Part shown: positions 14,386-21,880 of the stretch, piece after piece | Layout: every line of letters starts with the position of its first letter | Numbering within the stretch: position 1 is the first letter of the stretch | NCBI GenBank assembly: GCA_034421515.1 | Contig: DAOUKH010000097.1 | Span: forward strand, 1-30,885 | Reading direction: 5' to 3' | Length of the DNA: 30,885 nt | Source: DAOUKH01 sp034421515 | GTDB taxonomy: Bacteria; Chloroflexota; Dehalococcoidia; SHYB01 | Position numbers and translations under genes: made by a program | Notes under the pieces: generated by a model | What the model was told of the DNA's origin: nothing | The model's database searches: none | Seen by the model: only the letters and a program-made list of their open reading frames with translations

Positions 14386-15284
14386 CCGCCGAGGGTGTAG
14401 GCGAGCAGGGCCATCCGGACGAAGAGGGCGTTCTCCGCCTGCCGGTAGGTCACGATCCTCGGATCGACGGCTTGGAATGTGAAGTCCCCGCTCCGCTGCA
14501 TCGGGTGCATGATGATGGCGCTGGACTTCAACCGCGCCATGAACGCGTCGTCGACGACGAGGGAGACGTCGCGCGACTTCAAGAGTTGAGCGTGCGCCAC
14601 CGTGCGCGGCCCATTGAGGTAGATCACGTCGGCGTCCTCGACGCCGTTATCCAACGTGCGGGTCTCGAAGCGAACGCCCTTCGACTCGCAGTAGGCACGG
14701 ACGGCAGGGTCGATCTGGCCGCTGATGGGGACCAGGGAGACCGTGACGTCGTCGTAGAGGGCGAGCCCGTTCAACAGGGCGCTGACGTTGCGGTGTTCGA
14801 GGCGGCCCACGACGGCCACGCGGGCGCCGTCGACGGCGCCGCGCTCCCGCGCGATGGTGTAGAGGTCGGCGAGGGCCTGCGTGGGGTGATCGTCGAGGCT
14901 GCCGCCGTTGATGACGGGGACGGCGTCGACGGCGCTGGCGCGGTCCATGATGCCCTCGCCGCTGCTGCGCAGCACGACGACGTTGAAGTGCAGACTGGCG
15001 AGGATCTGGATGACGTCGTCGATGTAGCTCGGCGTCTGGATGGGAAAGAACTGGGAGGCGTCTTCGGTCTGGTAGGCGTCGCCGCCGAGGAGGCCGAAGG
15101 CGCGCTCGAAGGAGGCCCGCGTGACAAAGCTGGGCTCGTAGAAGAGGCAGTAGAGCGCCTGCCCTTCGAGGGTCGGAAGGCCCTCGCCGCCCTTCTTCAG
15201 CCGGTCGGCCAGATCGAAGATCGCCTGCTCGGCCCAGGCGCGGTCGAACTGGGTGGTGGTGGTGAGGTGGAAGTGCTGCGGCAC
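14382..15284 (-). CDS. Divergent aspartate/ornithine carbamoyltransferase-like protein
   Basis: At 300 residues it has the length and order of a carbamoyltransferase, which would join carbamoyl phosphate to an amino group. Conserved parts are the DDHPTQALADLYTIA segment (H133) and the C-terminal QAENALFVRMALLAYTLG helix. Key binding motifs have changed. The carbamoyl-phosphate loop, normally EPSTRTRxSFE, reads EPSFVTRASFE (50-60). The HPLPR motif reads HPMQR (260-264). The lysine-bearing 80s loop and the aspartate-binding segment are not recognisable. The start is GTG 15284; no ATG is available. Lying tail to tail with carB suggests a pyrimidine link, but the altered site argues for another amino or amide acceptor. 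It may be a non-canonical PyrB or a paralogue of different specificity. Confidence 0.75.
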   Translation of the reverse strand: MPQHFHLTTTTQFDRAWAEQAIFDLADRLKKGGEGLPTLEGQALYCLFYEPSFVTRASFERAFGLLGGDAYQTEDASQFFPIQTPSYIDDVIQILASLHFNVVVLRSSGEGIMDRASAVDAVPVINGGSLDDHPTQALADLYTIARERGAVDGARVAVVGRLEHRNVSALLNGLALYDDVTVSLVPISGQIDPAVRAYCESKGVRFETRTLDNGVEDADVIYLNGPRTVAHAQLLKSRDVSLVVDDAFMARLKSSAIIMHPMQRSGDFTFQAVDPRIVTYRQAENALFVRMALLAYTLGG

Positions 15285-15374
15285 GGGCGTCTCGGAGTTC
15301 TCGGCTAGCGCCTTACGAAACCGCCCACCAGTGTACCACCGCGAAGGTGGCGGGCGTTTCGACCGTTAGCGCCC

Positions 15375-15403
15375 TTGAGGGGCGGCGTTGCGACCCATAG
15401 AAT
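15375..15403 (+). promoter_or_regulatory. Candidate promoter giving a leaderless mRNA
   Basis: TTGAGG (15375-15380), exactly 17 nt, then TAGAAT (15398-15403). ATG 15410 begins 7 nt after the -10 box, where transcription itself should start. There is no room for a ribosome site. Confidence 0.65.
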
Positions 15404-15409
15404 GCCGCC

Positions 15410-16339
15410 ATGCGCATCTGCTCCCTCCTCCCCAGCAGCACGGAGATCGTCTTCGCCCTGGGACTCGGCGACCAACTTGCAGGCGTAACCCACGAGTGCG
15501 ACTACCCGGCGGAGGCCGCCTCCAAACCGGCGGTGACGCGGTCGTTGATCGACCACTCGGGCAGCTCCGGAGCGGAGATCCACCGCCACGTCAGCGAGGC
15601 CGTCCACTCCGGCAGCAGCATCTATGCCCTCGACCAGGCCCTGCTGGAACGCATCGACCCCAACCTCGTGCTGACCCAGGAGCTGTGCGACGTCTGCGCC
15701 GTCTCCTACGGCGACGTGCAGCAAGCGGTGCGCCTGCTTCCCAGCGACGGAGACAACGAGCGAACGGTGCTGTCCCTGGAGCCGACGACGCTGGGGGCCA
15801 TCCTCGACACGATTACCTCCGTCGGCGAAGCAACAGGAGCCTCGGAGCGCGCCGCCGAAGTCACGGCGGCACTCCGGCGGCGCCTCGACGCCGTCGAGGC
15901 GACCGCGGCGGGCGCAGGACACCGGCCGCGCGTCTTCGCCTTGGAGTGGCTCGACCCGCCGTTCATCGGCGGGCACTGGGTGCCGGAGATGGTCCGCCTC
16001 GCCGGCGGGGTCGACGGCCTGGGCCGCGAGGGCCATCCCTCGGTGCAGGCGACGTGGGCGGAAATCGCCGCCTACGACCCCGAGATCGTCGTCCTCATGC
16101 CGTGCGGCTACCACCTCGGCGAGTGCGTCGACGAGTTCTCCAAGACCACGATGCCGCCCGAATGGAACAAGCTCGCCGCCGTCAAGAGCGGCGGGGTCTA
16201 CGTCGTGGACGGCTCGTCCTACTACAACCGCCCCGGGCCCAGGGTGGTGGACGGCCTCGAAATCATGGCCGAAATCCTGCACCCCGAAATCTTTCCGCGA
16301 GCGCACGGGGAGTCGGACTGGCGGCGCGTAGAGGTCTAG
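15410..16339 (+). CDS. BtuF-like corrinoid/iron-type ABC substrate-binding protein, no signal peptide
   Basis: This 309-residue protein has the periplasmic-binding-protein fold used for vitamin B12 and siderophores. The N-terminus MRICSLLPSSTEIVFALG is the start of the mature domain itself (cf. RIVSLxPSxTE), followed by LAGVTHECDYP, IDPNLVLTQELCDVCAV and, in the second lobe, FIGGHWVPEMVRLAGG. There is no signal peptide or lipobox, so as read it would be cytoplasmic. Such signal-less BtuF homologues are seen in several phyla, and their role is not settled. No permease or ATPase gene is adjacent. The start codon is fixed by the promoter directly upstream. Its TAG overlaps the stop of the convergent CoA-transferase. 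Confidence 0.85.
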   Translation: MRICSLLPSSTEIVFALGLGDQLAGVTHECDYPAEAASKPAVTRSLIDHSGSSGAEIHRHVSEAVHSGSSIYALDQALLERIDPNLVLTQELCDVCAVSYGDVQQAVRLLPSDGDNERTVLSLEPTTLGAILDTITSVGEATGASERAAEVTAALRRRLDAVEATAAGAGHRPRVFALEWLDPPFIGGHWVPEMVRLAGGVDGLGREGHPSVQATWAEIAAYDPEIVVLMPCGYHLGECVDEFSKTTMPPEWNKLAAVKSGGVYVVDGSSYYNRPGPRVVDGLEIMAEILHPEIFPRAHGESDWRRVEV

Positions 16340-17562
16340 CCCGCGACGCCTTCCGACCGCAACCGCTCGATCTCGGCGGGCGCCATGCCGAGCAGGCCGC
16401 CGAACACTTCGTCCTCATGCTCGCCGAAGAGGGGCGCGCGGCGGTGGTCGAGCTCCATCTCAGAGAAGCGGAACGACGGCGCGGTGTGCGTCCTTGCCCC
16501 CATGACAGGGTGCTCCATGACGCGGAGATGGCCGCGGGCGGCGAGGTGCGGATCGCGGTGGATGTCTTCGCCGCGGGCGACCACGGCCGCGCCCACCCCG
16601 GCGGCGGTGAGGCGGCCGGCAACGTCCTCCGCGGCCTGAGAGCGCGTCCAGTCGGCGACGATGGCTTCGAGGGCGTCTTCGTTCTCCTTACGCGCCAGGA
16701 GCGTGCTGAAGCGCCCATCGTCGGCAAGGGATCCCCGGCCCATGGCGGCACAGAGGGAGCGCCACTCGGCGTCGCTGGTGACGGCGACGGCCACCCAGCG
16801 GTCATCGCCGGCGGCAGGGAAGACGCCGTGGGGCGCCGCATCGGGCACCCGGTTGCCGGCACGCTCCTGCACGACGCCGTTGGCGGTGAAGTCGAGCAAC
16901 GATGGGGCGAGGAAGTGGAGCGCCGCTTCGAGTTGGGAGAGGTCGAGGTATTGGCCCTGGCCGGTGCGGTCGCGTCGCCGGAGCGCTGAGACCACGGCCG
17001 AGGCCGCGAACCAGGGCACGACGAGGTCGGTGTAGGGCTGATTCGGGCCCGCGGGGTTGCTCTCCGGCCACCCGGTGAGGTGGTCGAACCCGGCGAGGCC
17101 CGCCAGCGTGCGCCCGAAACCGACGTGGCCCGCGAAGAGGCCGGTCTGCCCCTGCATGGTCAGGCTGATCATCACGAGGTCGGGCTTGACCTCGGAAAGT
17201 TCGCCGTACCCGAGACCCAGCCGGTTGATCACGCCGGCGGAAAAGCTCTCGGCGACGACGTCGGCCCCGGCGACGAGCCGCTTGACAATCTCCTTCGCCT
17301 CCGGTTTTGAGAGGTCGAGGCGGATGCTGCGCTTCGAGGTGTTGTGGTTGATGAAGTAGCCGGACTTGTTGATGCCCGGTCTGCCTTCCAGGAAGGGCGT
17401 CCCCAAACGGCCGCCGTCGAGTCGGACACGGCTCTCGACCTTGATGACGTCGGCGCCGAAAAGGGCGAGGAGCTTGGTCGTCGCGGGGCCGGCGACTGCC
17501 CAACTGAAATCCACGACGCGCACTCCCGCCAGCGGTAGGTCTCCTTTTGTTTGCCCAGCCAT
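16336..17562 (-). CDS. CaiB/BaiF family III CoA-transferase
   Basis: This 408-residue CoA-transferase opens with LAGVRVVDFSWAVAGPATTK and continues GADVIKVESRVRLDGGR and IRLDLSKPEAKEIVKRL. LVMISLTMQGQTG is the substrate loop. At the catalytic position it reads DLSQLEAAL, with Glu. The C-terminal part (AAGVGAAVVARGEDIHRDPHL, then LFGEHEDEVFGGLLGM) is complete. ATG 17562 shares one base with the TGA of the upstream CoA-transferase (TGATG), which predicts translational coupling. That raises the possibility that the two unlike subunits form a heteromer or act in series. The family is clear, the substrate unknown. Confidence 0.92.
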   Translation of the reverse strand: MAGQTKGDLPLAGVRVVDFSWAVAGPATTKLLALFGADVIKVESRVRLDGGRLGTPFLEGRPGINKSGYFINHNTSKRSIRLDLSKPEAKEIVKRLVAGADVVAESFSAGVINRLGLGYGELSEVKPDLVMISLTMQGQTGLFAGHVGFGRTLAGLAGFDHLTGWPESNPAGPNQPYTDLVVPWFAASAVVSALRRRDRTGQGQYLDLSQLEAALHFLAPSLLDFTANGVVQERAGNRVPDAAPHGVFPAAGDDRWVAVAVTSDAEWRSLCAAMGRGSLADDGRFSTLLARKENEDALEAIVADWTRSQAAEDVAGRLTAAGVGAAVVARGEDIHRDPHLAARGHLRVMEHPVMGARTHTAPSFRFSEMELDHRRAPLFGEHEDEVFGGLLGMAPAEIERLRSEGVAG

Positions 17563-18788
17563 CAGATGGCCCCCACGCCGTGCAGGTTGGCAAGATCGTC
17601 GCCGCTGAGGCCGAGCTCGCCACCGTAGATTTCGCGGTTGTGTTCGCCGATGGTCGGCGCGGGCCGACGCAGCGCCCATTCGCCGCCGGACGAGGCTACC
17701 CATGCGCCGGGGAAACGCACCGGCGACTCGGCGCCGGGAAGGTCTACCTCGGTGAAGTAGTCCCGCTCGATAAGCTGGCGGTAGTCGGCGAGGTCCTCCA
17801 TCGTGTACGTAGGGAAAAGCATGATGCGGCGCTTCAGCGCCTCGGCGTAGGTCTCGGCCTTGGTGTGCGTCTTGAAGAAGGCGCCGAAGAGCTCCTCCCA
17901 GTGGTCGACCTCGTCCTGTTCCAGCTCGTTCGTGCTGCGGTTCTCCCAGTCCCAGTCCCACAAATCCCCCGCCATCCCCTCCTCGGTCATCCATTCCATG
18001 AGGGGGTACATCTTGAAGCCCCAACCGGGGGCGACCCACCAGCACCAGGCGACCGAGCCGTCCTTGGCCGGCCAGGAGTAGCGTCCGAGCACCTTGCCGC
18101 CGCGGAGTTGGGTCGTGCCGCGGCGCTCGTTGACCTGGAGGAGGTCCCAGTGCTGCTGGACGGAGATCAGGCTGTTGGCCACCGCCTCCTGCATCGAGAC
18201 GTCGATGCGCTCCCCGCGCCCCGTCCGCTCGGCGTCGTACAGCGCCATAGCGGAGGCCGCGGCGGCCTGGGCTCCCGCCTGGCAGTAGGACTGCGGGACG
18301 CGGACGCGGGATGGTGGGCCGTCCTCCTCGCCGCAGAGGTTGAGCAGCCCGCCGCGGGCCATGAGGAGCAGGTCGCCGGCGGCGCGTCCCGAGTCGGGCC
18401 CGGTCTGCCCGAACGGAGTGATCGAAGTGATGACGAGGCTTGGCCGCGCCGCACAAAGGGCCTCTAGGTCGAAGCCTAGGCCGTCGAGGTAGCCCGGCCG
18501 GTAGGACTCAATGATCAGGTCGGCGGAGTCGGCGAGCCGCCTGAGGAGCGCCCGGCCGTCGCGGCTGGTTATGTCGAGCGTGACGCCGCGCTTATTGAAG
18601 TTGTAGGCGTGCCAATAGAGGCTGCGTCCGGGGCCGGGGACGCCGCCGAGGAAGGGCGCGATGCGGCGGGCCGGGTCGCCGCCCGGCGGCTCGACCTTGA
18701 CAACGTCGGCGCCAAGGTCGCCCAGTATCCGGCCGCAAAGCTGCCCCTCGGGGCCCGTGAGGTCGAGCGCGCGGAAACCGTCGAGCAT
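17562..18788 (-). CDS. CaiB/BaiF family III CoA-transferase
   Basis: This 408-residue protein begins MLDGFRALDLTGPEGQLCGR and GADVVKVEPPGGDPARRIAP, with LVITSITPFGQTGPDSG as substrate loop and IDVSMQEAVANSL at the catalytic position (Glu). The middle holds an unusual Trp-rich stretch (VAWCWWVAPGWGF, GDLWDWDWENRS) not seen in its partner, perhaps an aromatic substrate pocket. ATG 18788 is chosen because TACTAT lies 9 nt upstream with TTGCCG at -35; a TTG at 18827 would fall inside that promoter. It is the first gene of a coupled pair with 16336-17562. Confidence 0.9.
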   Translation of the reverse strand: MLDGFRALDLTGPEGQLCGRILGDLGADVVKVEPPGGDPARRIAPFLGGVPGPGRSLYWHAYNFNKRGVTLDITSRDGRALLRRLADSADLIIESYRPGYLDGLGFDLEALCAARPSLVITSITPFGQTGPDSGRAAGDLLLMARGGLLNLCGEEDGPPSRVRVPQSYCQAGAQAAAASAMALYDAERTGRGERIDVSMQEAVANSLISVQQHWDLLQVNERRGTTQLRGGKVLGRYSWPAKDGSVAWCWWVAPGWGFKMYPLMEWMTEEGMAGDLWDWDWENRSTNELEQDEVDHWEELFGAFFKTHTKAETYAEALKRRIMLFPTYTMEDLADYRQLIERDYFTEVDLPGAESPVRFPGAWVASSGGEWALRRPAPTIGEHNREIYGGELGLSGDDLANLHGVGAI

Positions 18789-18797
18789 GGCGCGGTC

Positions 18798-18827
18798 ATA
18801 GTAGGCAGTTGAGGCGGCGAACGGCAA
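18798..18827 (-). promoter_or_regulatory. Candidate promoter of the coupled CoA-transferase pair
   Basis: Minus strand: TTGCCG (18827-18822), an 18-nt spacer and TACTAT (18803-18798). ATG 18788 follows the -10 box by 9 nt, so the mRNA should be leaderless or nearly so. Confidence 0.5.
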
Positions 18828-18870
18828 CGGCGCAGGGCGCTTGCCCTCTCATCCCTTGAGGGGAAGCACC

Positions 18871-18907
18871 TTAAGCCCCTCCCCCTTTGAGGGAGACTGA
18901 GAGGGGG
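18871..18907. repeat. Palindromic intergenic repeat core (single copy)
   Basis: TTAAGCCCCTCCCCCTTTG followed by AGGGAGACTGAGAGGGGG, the dispersed core in the same orientation as all others in the window. CTCCCcctttGAGGGAG can fold as a small hairpin. It lies between the CoA-transferase promoter and the htpX stop. Confidence 0.7.
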
Positions 18908-18953
18908 CGCGCGCCGCTAGGCGCGCGGGCGCCCGCAGGCCGCCCTTCCGGCT

Positions 18954-19838
18954 CTAGTAGAGGACCATCTCGCGGAGGCGCCGGACGCGGTCCTCGATCC
19001 TGGGGTGCGTGGAGAACATGCCCACGAACTGGCCGTCGACCTCGTTGGCGTGCTGGGAGCGGGCCCCGAGCGGATTGACGATGTACATGTGGGACATCGC
19101 CTCGGTGGTCTTGGTGGCGGGCATGGCGCGCATCCGGACGCCGCGGTCTAGCTTTTCGAGGGCGTTGGCCAGCGGGAGTGGGTTGTTGATGATTCTCGCA
19201 CCGGTCTCGTCGGCAGCGAACTCGCGGGTGCGGGAGATGGCGAAGCGGATCACGGCAGCGGCGATGGGGACGAGGATGATCACGAGGATCATGGCGATGA
19301 GGCCGACAGGGTTGTCGCTGCGCCCCCCGCGCATCCCGCCGAAGATGAGGCCGAACTGCGCGATCCAGGCCATCATGGAAATCGCGCCGGCGAGAATGGC
19401 GACGATGGTCATGATCAGCATGTCGCGGTTCTTGATGTGGGCCATCTCGTGGGCGATCACGCCGCGCAGCTCCTCCTCGTTGAGCAGGCGCCGGATGCCG
19501 GTGGTGACGGCGACCACGGCATTCTTATGATTGCGGCCGGTGGCGAAAGCGTTCGGCGAGTCGTTGTCGATGACGAAGACGCGGGGCGTGGGCATGTCGG
19601 CGAGACGTGCCACCTCGGCGACCATGAAATGGAGCCGGGGTTCGTCCACCTCGCTCACCTCACGGGCGTGGGCCATGCGGAGGGCGATGTTGCCGCTGAA
19701 CCAGTAGCTGAAGATGTTCATCACCGCGGCGATGCCGCAGAAGATGATGGCGCCCCATACGCCGAACAGCAGGGCGCCGACCATGACCAAGAGGGCGCTC
19801 AGGATAATCAATAGGCTGAAGGTCTTGAGCCAACTCAT
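18954..19838 (-). CDS. htpX: Membrane metalloprotease HtpX
   Basis: HtpX is an M48 zinc protease of the inner membrane that degrades misfolded membrane proteins. At 294 residues it has normal length. Two N-terminal membrane helices (about 7-28 and 29-48) precede the catalytic domain with H130-EMA-H134. The third zinc ligand is E206 in TREFAADETGA. Two further hydrophobic helices lie at about 142-165 and 178-200. ATG 19838 has AAAGGAG 9 nt upstream and a perfect TATAAT promoter element further up. It stands as its own transcription unit. The C-terminus FSTHPRIEDRVRRLREM is the usual family ending. Very secure call. Confidence 0.95.
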   Translation of the reverse strand: MSWLKTFSLLIILSALLVMVGALLFGVWGAIIFCGIAAVMNIFSYWFSGNIALRMAHAREVSEVDEPRLHFMVAEVARLADMPTPRVFVIDNDSPNAFATGRNHKNAVVAVTTGIRRLLNEEELRGVIAHEMAHIKNRDMLIMTIVAILAGAISMMAWIAQFGLIFGGMRGGRSDNPVGLIAMILVIILVPIAAAVIRFAISRTREFAADETGARIINNPLPLANALEKLDRGVRMRAMPATKTTEAMSHMYIVNPLGARSQHANEVDGQFVGMFSTHPRIEDRVRRLREMVLY

Positions 19839-19886
19839 TGCGCTCGCTCCTTTGTAACCAGCGCGTCTCTACTTCTGTTGGAAGCG

Positions 19887-19895
19887 ATTATAGCA
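19887..19895 (-). promoter_or_regulatory. Extended -10 promoter element of htpX
   Basis: TGCTATAAT on the minus strand is a consensus extended -10. It ends 48 nt before ATG 19838, leaving a leader of about 40 nt. No good -35 is visible, as is common with TGn elements. Confidence 0.65.
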
Positions 19896-19938
19896 CGGCG
19901 CCCTTCGGCGGTCTGAAGAGGGTGCCGCGCGGCCTCCA

Positions 19939-20586
19939 TTACCCGGCGAGCCAGGCGAAGTCGAAGTCGGTCAGGCGGTCGATGGCGTAGTCGGCGGCGG
20001 AGATGTCCATGCCGGCGGTCGACTCGGTGCGGACGGCGACGGCGGTCATCCCGGCGGCCTTGGCGGATGCAATGCCGCGAGGGGTGTCCTCCAGAGCGAG
20101 GCAGCGCTCCGGGTCGACGCCGAGCTTGCCGGCGGCCAGCAGGTAAAGGTCGGGAGCGGGCTTGGCCGCCTCGACCATGTCCGTGGTAGCGATGGCCTCG
20201 AAGAGGTCGGTGACCTCAAGCCGTTTGAGGATGGCTTCCGTCCAGTTGGTGCGGGACGACGTGGCGAGGCCGATGCGCAGGCCACGCTCCTTGATGCCCG
20301 CGAGCAGCCCATAGAGGCCATCGGCGGGGACGGCGTTGGCGCTCAGCACCTCGGCGACGGCGACGTCGTAGGCGGGCGTCCAGTCTTCGACGTCACCGTC
20401 GAGCCCTAAGCGGTCGATGACGTAGCGCCAGGTAAACCTGATGCTGCTGCCCATGATGGCGCGGTGGTCTTCGTCGCTCAGGGTCAGCCCCTCCTTGGCG
20501 AGGACGACGTTCACGGCCTCGTTATACAGGGGCTCACTATCGGTAATCACCCCGTCCATGTCGAAGATGACGGCTTGCTTGGTCAA
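19939..20586 (-). CDS. HAD-superfamily phosphatase/phosphoglucomutase-like
   Basis: This 215-residue cytoplasmic HAD hydrolase (subfamily IA, beta-phosphoglucomutase-like) starts TKQAVIFDMDGVITDSEPL. It carries the nucleophile Asp and the general acid Asp of the DxD motif. Motif II is GLATSSRTNW; the Lys is in EAAKPAPDLYL; motif IV is CLALEDTPRGIASAKAAGM. A helical cap sits between motifs I and II. I prefer TTG 20586, which has GGAG 7 nt upstream. GTG 20607 would add WRRSNSL and has no ribosome site. A TACAAT box lies at 20632-20627. The substrate is probably a sugar phosphate or similar but cannot be read from sequence. Confidence 0.85.
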   Translation of the reverse strand: MTKQAVIFDMDGVITDSEPLYNEAVNVVLAKEGLTLSDEDHRAIMGSSIRFTWRYVIDRLGLDGDVEDWTPAYDVAVAEVLSANAVPADGLYGLLAGIKERGLRIGLATSSRTNWTEAILKRLEVTDLFEAIATTDMVEAAKPAPDLYLLAAGKLGVDPERCLALEDTPRGIASAKAAGMTAVAVRTESTAGMDISAADYAIDRLTDFDFAWLAG

Positions 20587-20772
20587 AGAGTTGCTCCGTC
20601 GCCACACTTCGGGCGCCGCCGTCTATTGTACCGGCGGGCCTCTAGTGGTCCGCGGGTGTGACACGTACCCGTTGACGCACTCCGATAAGCCCGGCTACCG
20701 TCGGGACCCGGAACCGACCGGGAGGTTGCGGCCCTGCCTGAGATACCATCCCCTCGTCTGGCGTACGCGATC

Positions 20773-21099
20773 ATGTTCGTGGCGTACTACGGCGCAATCG
20801 CGGCGCTTTATTCTTGGCGCGAGATCGTCGATACTACGACTGACACGGCGGTCTCGACCGCCACCGCCATACTGACGGGAATCGGTCCCCTCGTTCTGCT
20901 GGCGGGAACCTTGACGGCGCTCTCGGTGGAGGTGTTTATGCTGGTGGAGCACTATCTGCGGCGCCGTCTGGCAAAAGCCATCGACGAGGTCCACGCCGAG
21001 TGGGAGTCGTGGAACGAGCGGCGGCTGGCGGCGGAGCGGGCAGGCCGTCCCTTCAACGAGCCGCCGCCGGGGCGATCGAAGAACGGCACGAGGCGCTAG
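20773..21099 (+). CDS. Small membrane protein of unknown function
   Basis: I do not recognise this 108-residue protein. A hydrophobic stretch (about residues 2-13) leads into a Thr-rich loop, and a clear membrane helix runs from about 31 to 54 (AILTGIGPLVLLAGTLTALS). A charged helical tail follows (LRRRLAKAIDEVHAEWESWN), with a Pro/Lys/Arg-rich end. The tail pattern suggests an amphipathic or coiled-coil cytoplasmic part. ATG 20773 lacks a clear ribosome site, and the frame is open further upstream without a better start, so the N-terminus is uncertain. It lies 134 bp before the MBL hydrolase gene and is probably not in its operon. Confidence 0.6.
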   Translation: MFVAYYGAIAALYSWREIVDTTTDTAVSTATAILTGIGPLVLLAGTLTALSVEVFMLVEHYLRRRLAKAIDEVHAEWESWNERRLAAERAGRPFNEPPPGRSKNGTRR

Positions 21100-21188
21100 G
21101 CAATCGCCGCTGGCGCTCAACTCACGCCTTACCCCCACACCCCTTCCGCTTCGGATCGTGGGTCTTCTTTGCGGGTGCGCGCGGGGTT

Positions 21189-21197
21189 TGCTATTCT
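21189..21197 (+). promoter_or_regulatory. Candidate extended -10 of the MBL hydrolase/M16 peptidase operon
   Basis: TGCTATTCT matches the TGn-TAnnnT pattern and ends 36 nt before ATG 21234. The spacing to the coding start is normal for a leadered mRNA. Confidence 0.45.
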
Positions 21198-21233
21198 TTC
21201 CGCCGATCCCCAAGCGCAGGTCGGTGGCCAGCC

Positions 21234-21872
21234 ATGCCGGTGATTCATCGCGACGGTCTTGAGATTCGGAAGATCACGACGGGGTCTTTCGACAACAACA
21301 CCTACATCCTCGTCGACCCCGCGACGAACGACGCCGCGATCATCGACACCCCGGCGGCGCCAGAGAAGATTCTGGCAGAGGCCGCGGACGTCAACGTGAA
21401 GATGATTCTGATCACGCATTGCCACGGCGACCATATCGTCGGCCACCGCGAGATCAAGGAAGCGACGGGCGCGCCGGTGTGGGTGCACGAGAGCGAAGCC
21501 CGCATCCTGCCCCTCGAAGCCGACCACTTCTTCGAGCACGACGGCGAGCTCGCCGTCGGCAACGTGACGCTGCGGACGATTCACGTGCCGGGACACACCA
21601 CGGGCGGGACGTCGATCGTGTGGCGCGACCACCTCTTCTCAGGGGACACGCTCTTCCCCAATGGGCCGGGGCGTACCAGCTCGCCGGCCAACTTTAAGCA
21701 GCTCGTGGCGGGACTGAAGGAGCACATCTTCGTGCTAGACGACGGCGTCGCCGTCCACCCCGGCCACGGGTCCGACACCGTGCTGGGACGCGAGAAGGCC
21801 CTCTTCCGCGCGTTCGAGTCCCGCCCGCATCCCTCCGACCTCTGCGGCAACGTGGAGTGGGCGAAGGACTAG
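21234..21872 (+). CDS. MBL-fold metallohydrolase (glyoxalase II-like)
   Basis: This 212-residue metallo-beta-lactamase-fold hydrolase has a full binuclear metal site: T-H62-C-H64-G-D66-H67, then H121 in HVPGHTTGG, D138 in LFSGDTLF and H178 in VHPGHGSDT. The N-terminus (TGSFDNNTYILVD) is the family's usual first strands. It is shorter than true glyoxalase II and lacks that enzyme's C-terminal helical domain, so a thioesterase or other small-ester role is equally likely. No ETHE1-type motif was seen. The M16 peptidase gene follows directly, so they are probably co-transcribed. Confidence 0.9.
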   Translation: MPVIHRDGLEIRKITTGSFDNNTYILVDPATNDAAIIDTPAAPEKILAEAADVNVKMILITHCHGDHIVGHREIKEATGAPVWVHESEARILPLEADHFFEHDGELAVGNVTLRTIHVPGHTTGGTSIVWRDHLFSGDTLFPNGPGRTSSPANFKQLVAGLKEHIFVLDDGVAVHPGHGSDTVLGREKALFRAFESRPHPSDLCGNVEWAKD

Positions 21873-21880
21873 CGGCGGCG

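Noticed and set aside
18789..18953. Terminator formed by the G/C-rich inverted segment around 18908-18930
   Set aside because: GCGCGCG-rich pairing is possible, but there is no T-run on either strand. Low-complexity GC sequence gives such folds often.
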